64,000 bases of DNA, from NCBI GenBank assembly GCA_945910005.1, contig OX246737.1, positions 76,101,665 to 76,165,664 of the forward strand, given 5' to 3'. A program made the translations under genes and the position numbers. The notes under the pieces were generated by a model, which made no database searches, was not told the DNA's origin, and worked only from the letters and a program-made list of their open reading frames with translations. The DNA is from Isoperla grammatica. Lineage: Eukaryota; Arthropoda; Insecta; Plecoptera; Perlodidae. Positions within the stretch are counted from its first letter, which is position 1; the number at the start of each line of letters is the position of its first letter. This document shows, piece after piece, positions 11,470 through 20,462 of the stretch.

Positions 11470-12585
11470 TGCCTATAGCGTTCATTATACTTAATGCTAA
11501 GAGGTAATAGAAATCATACTGGAAGCAAGCGAATTTCAACCTAATTGACCGTCGCTGGAGCGACGCGACACGCGGGAATCACCCACGGCAGCGGAGGGGA
11601 AATTTGCCCTGTTGCCAGCGCGCCCGCAGTGACGTCGACAGATAAGATAAGCAACATCTACTGTTCATTGATAGTTGAATATTACCTCCTCACTAGGTGT
11701 CCACAGTTTCTTGCTATGCAAACGGGACGAGCGGCGGCGATTGTTTTGTAGCGCGACCCCTTTCGTCTATATGAATATAATCTTTTAATTTTATTATTAT
11801 TACAACAATAAAATGGCTCGTCCGTTGCATCCGGAGAAAGCTCGAGAATTATAACCCTACATTTACTTACGGTATGCAAAATAAGTAAAACAAGGTGAGA
11901 ACCTGTATTTTACTCCGACAAGTCTTCTGCACTCATTTTTTTAAAGAGTTATTGATAATTTTTTATAATCTACGAATGTTGACTATTGATCCGTGTATAA
12001 TCGATCGAGCATATAATGTATGTATAATGTATCGAGATCGAGCAACAAAAAATAGAGTGCAGGAGAGGGAGTTCAGTCCGATCATTGATTTACTGACGTC
12101 GGCAAATGTATACGTAATAATTAATGTTTATCATTGATGACCAGTTGCAAATAAAAAATCCACTCGTGTCCAATCACTCTAACTTCCCTCGGAAGTATAA
12201 CGCTTTTTCTTTGTCTGAGTGTGAAATATCGTATGGCACTTGAATTTTTGGAGAGAAGTGTGAGGATCTGAAATTAAATTGAAAATAGGAGTAGTCACTA
12301 GTCACTACCGCTGAGGTATTTGGCGGATAACGTCTCCTAGTACAGGCGGTGTTGTGGGGGCGGAGTGTTTGTATGGTTGGTAAGAAAGAAATGAGCGGAA
12401 CGAACTTGAAATTGATTTTATTTGTTTGATCAGGACCAATTTTGGTTAAAAATACTCATTTATCTATTGTCATACATATTATGTGTATAGCGATGCAATG
12501 TGAACAATATCTGGAAAAAGCTCTGTGACGAGCGCATATTCGTTCAAAAAAAAAAAAAAAAAACGGAAACTACGTCATCACTCAT
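11470..12585. other. Intron 2, no feature recognised
   Basis: AT-rich sequence with an A homopolymer near 12546-12563. Open frames here are short and featureless. Confidence 0.45.
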
Positions 12586-13426
12586 CACTATAAATATAAT
12601 ATTGTGCTATTATAGTCTTTATTTTCAAAGAACTTTGTTTACGTTGCCATGGTTACTTTGACCAATTTGTACCTCCAATACTTATAGGATCAAGATAACA
12701 TTAACTTATTCGTGACCGGACGGATATTTACTACAAAATGGCTGTCTCCCATTTTGCTGCCAATTTGTTTTAGAAACGTACTTTTTAGTAACTGTAATGT
12801 TACTTTCTAACTTATTGACCAATTTTTCTACAAAACTAAAGGCGTTCAAACCACATAAAGGCTTGCGGATGATCCAAATTTCAACTTGATCGGACTCTCC
12901 GTTCGACCGCTATCGCGAGACATAAAAAACAAATAGTAGAATGGGGACGCTCCCTACGCTCGCTTAAAAACTTATAGAATACATATCCTATTGATTGAAT
13001 ATATTCTAGCGATGGAAGTATCATGAAAGATGCCAAATAATATGTATACAGATTTCATCTCCCTCCCGACCCTGCACACTCGTTCTGTTTTTTGTTCGTA
13101 CGTCTCGCGATGGGGGTCGAACAGGGAGTCCGATCAAGTTAAAATTTGGACCATCCACAAGCTTCGATGTTTGAATTAATGCCATTCTTTGTGGAAAAAT
13201 CGGTCATACTCGAAAGTTGTATTCTAAAATAAAAATTGCAGCAAAATGTGAGAGCCATTTTATAGTGAATTTTCGTCTGATCCTCACAAATAAGTTAATT
13301 TTATCTCTATCCGATGAGTACTGGAGCATAGAGAAATAATATACTGGAGGTACAATTGGCATCCAAGTAACCATGACTAAGAAAACAAAGCCATTTGAAA
13401 ATAAAGACTAGCACAATGTTATAGTG
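12586..13426. mobile_element. 841 bp foldback element with long imperfect arms
   Basis: The left end CACTATAAATATAATATTGTGC with AGTCTTTATTTTCAAAG is matched in inverse at the right end (CTTTGAAAATAAAGACTAGCAC with ATGTTATAGTG; written here as separate blocks). Arms of about 370 bp hold matching blocks such as CCAAATTTCAACTTGATCGG against the complement near 13130. The small unpaired centre is at about 12965-13050. No transposase. It lies within intron 2. Confidence 0.7.
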
Positions 13427-14580
13427 ATACGCCGTACTTTCAGGGAAGTTTTTGGAAGGCTGTGCAGTGTGCATGCACTTTCTTGAAATATGGGTTAGAA
13501 ACATGTGGACAGAGTGGACGTGGACGTATACGCGCTCGCTTATCAACGCGTCACACAGCGGTTTACTAGTTTTAAATACGGACCTAGATAACACATAACA
13601 CATACATCATTAAATCGCTTTTTGAAATGTGCGATTATTGAGAGAAGATTTGTTGGCAGAAATTTAATGATTTGTTTTCAATTGGCCGCTCTAAACAGCA
13701 CAGAGACCGCCAAAATTACCTTGCCGAGAAAAACTTTACGTGGAGCAAGCCTCCCGGACCGCTACACCAGTTCGGTTCCTCCATAATAAGGATTCAAACC
13801 CCTCTCCCCCCTTTCGAATTCCTGGATATGCTACTGCTTTCGACAGTGCCATCACGGCATTATAGCTGCACACAACACAACACAACATACAGAATATAGA
13901 CAAAGGTCTCCACACACTCGCATATCGCATTCGGCTAAAACATTGAGTACGGTCAGTGTTGTTCAGTTATCCAACACTTACAGTGTTGCAACGCAACCAT
14001 ACGAATGGGATATGGGAAGGAATGGCTGGAACAGTGAGAGTCAATCCGTTATCTGTGGTGAGTGAGTGAGATACCGTAAACCTCGGTACTGCGGGGGGAG
14101 ACGGGTGAGAGGCATATCATGCGTGAGAGGTACTCCCGCAATGGAAAAAAATCTGACTTGCGCTCCCGGTGTTCCGCAGCACAGCAATATTATTGTATCG
14201 TGGCCCAGGGGGGCTAGCGGGGAGTAAAACCTCAAGTGCAGACAGGTAATAACTATCTATGCAGCCCTCCATAATCTTTGATAAAACTATCCTATAAAAC
14301 TATCGTACACTCCTCTTAGAAATACATTTTATTAAAATACTTTCAATGTCGGCAGAAACATTGTTCAAAACAATTTAACGGTTTATACTTATTTCTTACA
14401 CTGCTTTGCGGATAGTTGCGGTAACTGATTGTTGATATAGGTGCGGCACTAGTATAAACATACACTTGCATTCAAAAAACCTATAATTCATTTTAATTTT
14501 TCGTAGAAATACCTGTTATAGGATGCACACCAGCTATACCTGATGAGACCCTCTTCGGGTAACTAACTAGGTATATTAGT
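13427..14580. other. Intron 2, no feature recognised
   Basis: Unique-looking sequence. A short CACAA repeat lies near 13870. Open frames on both strands lack domains. Confidence 0.4.
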
Positions 14581-14583
14581 TTA

Positions 14584-14810
14584 GGGCAGTGGTGTAGTGC
14601 CAATTTTACCAGTACGTATAAGCTTTATTTGAATGTGGGTAGTAGGACCAAGCACGAGGGGTTTGGGGGACGGAGCCCCCCGACAAATTGCGTCACAGGC
14701 GAAATTTTTTGAAACGGTTTTTAGAGTGCGTTTGGTGCGTTTTAGAAAAAAAAATAGAGGGCAGAATGAAATTCCGAAACAGTGTAGTTTTCTGTGTGAA
14801 ATATTAAAAA
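14584..14810 (+). repeat. Dispersed-repeat fragment with GGGGGACGGAGCCCCCC
   Basis: Contains a short GC-rich palindrome TTGGGGGACGGAGCCCCCC and a GCAGTGGTGTAGTGCC-like start, resembling the CAGTGGCG-type ends also seen near 16285, 17845 and 27345. Probably a piece of a DNA transposon. Family not established. Confidence 0.3.
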
Positions 14811-15780
14811 AATCAGCGTAAATGTTTGTCATCAAACTTATTCCTATAGGCCTACACATATTGTTCACAACATTCCGCGCAATGCAATGCAATGAACGTT
14901 TATAAATGCAATGTTTATATAAATGTTTCGTACTTACAGTCTCTCATTCAGTTTCCGTATGTTTTCCTTGCGAAACTTTGTTTTCCTCCACTGACATGTG
15001 GTTTTTTTAGTTTTCTTATATTTTTTACCCATCGCTAATTCACTTCATAACGCTAAAGAAATTATTATTCGACACCACATTCTTTATTAGAGCACAGTGA
15101 AAATTGAACATTGAAAATATCATAATTCGGATGGAAATGGCACACCAATTCACCGTTTTAATGGAAGTTCAACATTTTTTTTGTGTCTTCGATACTAAAT
15201 ATGACGAATGTGAATCGAATTAGTCTTACACACAGCGATTCTCTACAAAATGCTGAAACCCGTATCCAACAATTATCTTTTATAGTTACGGCCTGACGCC
15301 TGTCTGACATTGCTTTAGCGTGACGTCACAGACTGAGCAGCCCCCTTAACCGATCACGTCCATTACGGTTTCTCGAAACAAGAATAACATCACTAGGTTT
15401 ATTGTTCTGTCCATTGTTGGAAAACACAACAACGTTTTGTATAGGCCTACCGTGACGAGAACTAGACACAATTGCAGTTATTGATTACGGGCTTCAGCGG
15501 CAGTACAATATATAATTTAGTTTAAACGGGCTGCCAGTTACTTGGAACGTTCTAACATCATGTAGCTAATTCGATTTATATACGTATATTTAATTTTGTT
15601 TTTATAAAATATGGTATATGTTGAACCTACAACCACTACCACTAACACGGAAGTTATTGAAATACCAGCTCCGGTGAAGGTGATGCCTGATGATATTTTG
15701 GCATTAAAGCTAATCGAGACGATGAATGGATGATTATTGATTATGAAGATTAAAAAACGCCACTTGACACCTATGATCAA

Positions 15781-15846
15781 GCCAGGATTCGAACCTGGAT
15801 CGCAGGGACCGCGGTTTACCAGACTAACGCCTAAACGACCGCGGCA
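15781..15846 (-). mobile_element. tRNA-derived sequence
   Basis: The minus strand carries a perfect B box CCAGGTTCGAATCCTGG (a T-arm with 5 bp stem) and an upstream TTTAGGCGTTAGTCTGG resembling an A box. Bases flanking the T-arm do not pair as an acceptor stem, so this is a tRNA relic or SINE head, not a tRNA gene. Confidence 0.5.
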
Positions 15847-16387
15847 CACTACGCTGGATAACCAGTTCCGGTGTTGATGTAGTTCGAATTTTCTGATGAT
15901 GCATCAAGTGACTCAATCCTCTTTGCCACACGTTGGTTTTGATTAGTTCTAGTGGTAATCCACACGATCCATGCCATTAAAAACAAAACAAAATTGAGTG
16001 CTGGGTGTCAATACACTCAAGGCATAACGATGTAATAACTATTTCTTTACCAGCTGATAACTTTGCGTTAGATATTGTCTTATACCAGATTCACCCATCT
16101 AATCAAAGACCTTTGCTGACTTATCTGTTTAGGGCGGGGTTACTATATTTCGTAAACAATAATCCGGGGAGAAAGTAAAAACATACACTATTACTAGGCC
16201 CTAATTAGTAATTACTTTCCCTTGTACGGTACATCCATTATCACGGTTAGGCGTATTTCGATAATTTATACTGAACTCATGTCCAGTGGCGGATCTAGAC
16301 TTCATGGGATATGCGATTATAGTAAAGTAAATGTGAACCTCTCTTGTATTGTACTTCTATTATTATAATTATAATAATTGTTGTTAT

Positions 16388-16426
16388 CATCATCATCATC
16401 ATCATCATCATCATATTATTATTATA

Positions 16427-16469
<43 letters not shown>

Positions 16470-16538
16470 GTGGTAGTGGTAGTGGTAGTAGTAGTAGTAG
16501 TAGTGGTAGTGGTAGTGGTAGTGGTAGTAGTAGTAGTG

Positions 16539-16615
<77 letters not shown>

Positions 16616-16619
16616 GGTT

Positions 16620-16689
<70 letters not shown>

Positions 16690-16931
16690 TAGTGGTAGTA
16701 GTGGTAGTAGTGGTAGTAGTGGTAGTAGTGGTAGTAGTGGTAGTGGTAGTAGTGGTAGTGGTAGTGGTAGTGGTAGTGGTAGTAGTGGTAGTAGTGGTAG
16801 TAGTGGTAGTAGTGGTAGTGGTAGTAGTGGTAGTGGTAGTGGTAGTGGTAGTGGTAGTGGAAGTGGTAGTGGTAGTGGTAGTGGTAGTGGTGGTGGTGGT
16901 GGTAGTGGTAGTGGTAGTGGTAGTGGTAGTG

Positions 16932-16977
<46 letters not shown>

Positions 16978-17135
16978 TAGTGGTAGTAGTGGTAGTAGTG
17001 GTAGTAGTGGTAGTGGTAGTAGTGGTGGTAGTGGTAGTGGTAGTGGTAGTGGTAGTGGTAGTAGTAGTGGTAGTGGTAGTGGTAGTGGTAGTGGTGGTGG
17101 TGGTGGTGGTGGTAGTGGTAGTGGTAGTGGTAGTG

Positions 17136-17178
<43 letters not shown>

Positions 17179-17238
17179 TAGTGGTAGTAGTGGTAGTGGT
17201 AGTAGTGGTAGTGGTAGTGGTAGTGGTAGTGGTAGTAG
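16388..17238. repeat. Trinucleotide array (ATC)n-(ATT)n-(GTA/GTG)n, about 850 bp
   Basis: (ATC) units at 16388-16413, (ATT) units to about 16468, then GTA and GTG units to 17238 in nested blocks (runs of GTAGTG, GTAGTAGTG, and pure GTG). Every frame is open because the period is three; homopolymer-like products such as poly-V, poly-T and poly-SG are artefacts. It lies in intron 2, 309 bp before exon 3. Confidence 0.97.
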
Positions 17239-17365
17239 GAAAACGCCACATGAGCGTTCACCGATGACTGATAAGTGATCTACTTTAACGATTAGAATTA
17301 TTATTTGTGATTTAACGACGTACTGGACAACGATGATACATTCAAGTAGATCGCTCATCTATCGC

Positions 17366-17436
17366 TGATAAAGATGGCTCAGTGCGTAGCTCACGAGGCT
17401 CTAATTCGGGGGGTCGCCGGTTCGATACCGGCCAAC
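17366..17436 (+). mobile_element. tRNA-derived sequence (SINE head)
   Basis: GATGGCTCAGTGCGTAGCTC (A-box-like) is followed by GGTCGCCGGTTCGATACCGG (B box), related to 11376-11460. Acceptor pairing is absent. It lies just upstream of exon 3. Confidence 0.5.
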
Positions 17437-17546
17437 ATTATAAACATAGTGATAGTAATTTAAAAGTATTCGTAAGCATGAGTTTCCTCCTACTATCTCT
17501 AGATGCCAACCCTCAATTTTTAAAAGGATAAATATTTGTTTAATAG

Positions 17547-17656
17547 ATGAGAAGACTGTGATGAACGAAAATGAAGACTTGAAAAAATCTAACCCAACTA
17601 AGAGAGATCCCAGCAGCAAGCCAGCTACCCTTATGGAAGATACCAACTTAACTCAT
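17547..17656 (+). CDS. Candidate exon 3 of the tyrosine-recombinase-like gene
   Basis: 110 bp with acceptor TTTGTTTAATAG|AT and a textbook donor CAT|GTAAGTATG. Entering in phase 1 from exon 2 and leaving in phase 0, it stays open and encodes residues 83-118 of the joined product, a polar acidic/basic linker (DEKTVMNENEDLKKSNPTKR onward). The downstream exon also begins in phase 0. No domain is recognisable. The coding call depends on splice-site quality and phase agreement at both ends. Confidence 0.6.
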
Positions 17657-19097
17657 GTAAGTATGTTTTATATACATTTTATTAAGTTATCAATCCGTGA
17701 ATTTGTTATTGTTGGTATCTTTGATCTAGTGATTTTTCAGTTTAGGTATAAAATATACCCTCAGGTGTGAGTGCTCCTTTTTTGGGCAAAATCAGTGGCG
17801 AAACTATCGCTTGTTTTTTGTGGGGGGGAGGACAGTTGCGAACAGTGGCGTAAACTCAGATTCGGGGCTTCCACAAGAGTTTGTTTAGCACTTCCCCTCC
17901 CCCACCACAAAAAAAACTTAGCATAGCGTTCGACTGAAACTTAGGATAGCCTCACTGTAAAATAAAAACCGCGCAAAATTATAGTTGTTTTAGTTATATT
18001 TTGAGAACGCTACACAATACAGAAAGTGACCAATTAGGTATTGCTGTTTCGTAAGAACTAAAAACTAAATTAGCAAAGTTTCAATTTTTAAATATAAATT
18101 AAAACAGAAACAAATTTATATATTAATTTTAAATGTAATGGGTTCCTTAATGACAACCGTAATAACTGTAATATTTGCTCAGCAAATTGTCAGGGAGCGC
18201 TGCTGATTGACAGCCACCCTCTCTTTACTGGGATGACTGCATGGCTTCACTCTGATATTGTCTCGTGTCGGAAATATCGGGACTCTACCTAGGACAGTCC
18301 CAAATTTATTTAATCTCTTTCTAGTGGCGCAGTTAGGATCATAGTTCCGGAGGGGCGGGGGGTGGGGGGGGGGGGGGAGTAGGGATAAACAGTAACTGTT
18401 TATTAAAAAAAATATATTAAAAAAAAAATTAAAATAAATGGTTTCGAGTTAAGAGTATCCACTCATTCACCGAACACATTTCATTAAAACTCTCGGTTAA
18501 AGCGAACTGAACCAACTCTGTTACAAATGCATCGACTATAGCACACTTAGTAGCATTGGCGAGCGAATAATGATATAACCCAAGATCGGTATATAGTATA
18601 ATAATAATTTGACCCACACATTATTATTATTTCCCATCACATATCACATATATTTTAAGCACTGATTTGATAAAATTTAATTCAATTTTCAACACAATGA
18701 ATTGTTTAAATAGTTCTAAACGACTCTGAAAATTAAAAATAAATTGATGCATTGTTTATTGCATTGGTTTAGATAAACATTTTGAAGCAATTTAGAATTA
18801 TCATTTTATTAAAAATATCTAGGGTAAAACTGGAAGCCAGGATTGCAGGTGGTCGTTATTGTACCGACGACCTCCCGATTGACGGCCTGGGGTGTGGCGC
18901 GTGAGCTATATTGCTATCAGTGAAGTTGGCCAAAATTTCATAGCTAGTAATTAAAAGTATGATAGGCCTATATGTTTACGCATGTTGACACAATGTTAGA
19001 ATAAAATTGAATCTGACAACATTTCATTTACCGGACTACTTATAACTCCAGACATGCTTTGTAAATCCCTGCTCAACTACATATTGCACTTCCGGAC
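17657..19097 (+). other. Intron 3, first part
   Basis: No exon-like frame. CAGTGGCG words at about 17794 and 17844 and a G homopolymer near 18367 suggest decayed DNA-transposon fragments. A diverged tRNA-like patch may lie near 18840-18910, but its boxes are too poor to call. Confidence 0.4.
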
Positions 19098-19400
19098 TAC
19101 TTACATAATCATAAAATAAACATGTGTGGCTCGTGTGGGTCTAGTTGATTTATTCCAACATCCAATGCAGAAGATATAGGGTTCATTCCCGGTTCGGGCT
19201 GTTTTTTTTATTTTAACTTGGGAGAATATCTTTAATCTTGAATATGATACTGGTGTGCATTTAAACGGTGGCATTGACCCAGTCATATCAACGAAGCACA
19301 TAATAAATTGAATAAATGTTCCCTACTGAAAATCAATCCCTGTAAATGAGTGGGTAGACTATAAATACGCGTACAAGTTTTACTTTTAGTTTAGAGATGT
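19098..19400 (+). mobile_element. tRNA-derived SINE copy
   Basis: Head CCAATGCAGAAGATATAGGG with B-box-like GGTTCATTCCCGGTTCGGGC, core AAACGGTGGCATTGACCCAG and CAACGAAGCACATAATAAAT, then tail GAGTGGGTAGACTATAAATA. Same order as the copies at 6541 and 49545 (both minus). It lies in intron 3. Confidence 0.75.
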
Positions 19401-19429
19401 GTAGAGTGATTCATTGTTCTTGTATTGTA

Positions 19430-19495
19430 CATACATACATACATACATACATACATACATACATACATACATACATACATACATACATACATACA
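19430..19495. repeat. (ACAT)n microsatellite
   Basis: About 16 uninterrupted ACAT units directly downstream of the SINE tail. Confidence 0.95.
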
Positions 19496-19810
19496 ATCAC
19501 AGGAACTGTATTAGTATTATGTTCCATCTTCAAATCATAAATTAATAAAGAGTACGTTGTCTTACAATAAAGCACAAACAAGTTTTCACGGCCACATCAT
19601 TTGGTATTTTATGTTATGCGATTTTGAGGCGCCGTGGTGATATCTTGGTTGGAGCAGGACTGAAGGGTATCACTTATAAAGGATGACCCCTGCGCGTGTA
19701 GCATGGATCCTTGTAATTGTCTTTCATCCTCATTTACCAACACTCATCGTCTCGAATAGCATGATGGCATAATACAGACGTTTAACCAAACAACAAACTC
19801 ACTACACACT

Positions 19811-19842
<32 letters not shown>

Positions 19843-19948
19843 GGTTTAAATTACATGTTTTACGTGTTGTTACGTCAAGTAACAATATTAATAGTCACGA
19901 AAGTCTTGAGTTCTGTAATATATATATATATATATTAATTTTTAAATT

Positions 19949-20361
19949 TTCGCGGACATAAGTAATGTTATTGTTCACCATTTTCTGGGTTTCGTCACAC
20001 GATATAAAATGAGTAGGTGGTTTGAACTTACCACACCTCACCCTGGGTGTGGTGTGGTAAGTTTAAACCACCTACTCATTTTATATCGTGTGACGAAACC
20101 CAGAAAATGGTGAACAATAACATATATATATATATATATACATATATGGAGTTGTTATCTTCCGGGATATTCCGCCGCTTGTGTGAGTATGCTGGTGCAG
20201 ACCGAAGTCTGTCACCCTTGTTCGACGTTTCGCCAGAATTGCATCTGGCATGATCACGAGTCCCAATCACATCCTTCTCGATCGAGAGCCTGACGTCGAC
20301 CCGGGATCGACGACCCGTCGATCCCGGAAGATAACAACTCCATAACTTACGTCCGCGAAAA
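19949..20361. mobile_element. Nested foldback element between TA-repeats
   Basis: Three levels of inverted repeat. The outer ends are TTTTCGCGGACATAAGT and ACTTACGTCCGCGAAAA. The left half (about 19967-20122) is itself a near-perfect hairpin with about 70 bp arms (GTGAACAATAAC at its end, ACCACACC near its apex). The right half is bounded by ATGGAGTTGTTATCTTCCGG and CCGGAAGATAACAACTCCAT (20146-20342). (AT)n tracts flank and interrupt it. It lies in intron 3, about 100 bp before exon 4. No ORF. Confidence 0.7.
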
Positions 20362-20370
20362 CATAAGAAT

Positions 20371-20409
<39 letters not shown>

Positions 20410-20462
20410 TTTGCTAAATTTTTTTAATTTTCTTAATTGCAATATGTTCATTTTAATTACAG

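Noticed and set aside
13307..13603. 98-codon minus-strand frame
   Set aside because: Mostly lies in the right arm of the 12586-13426 foldback; no domain.
15781..15846. Functional tRNA gene (also 11376-11460 and 17366-17436)
   Set aside because: Good B boxes but no paired acceptor stem; these are tRNA-derived repeats.
16295..17358. Open frames of poly-T, poly-V, poly-SG and LPLP on both strands
   Set aside because: Products of a trinucleotide array, in which every frame is open.
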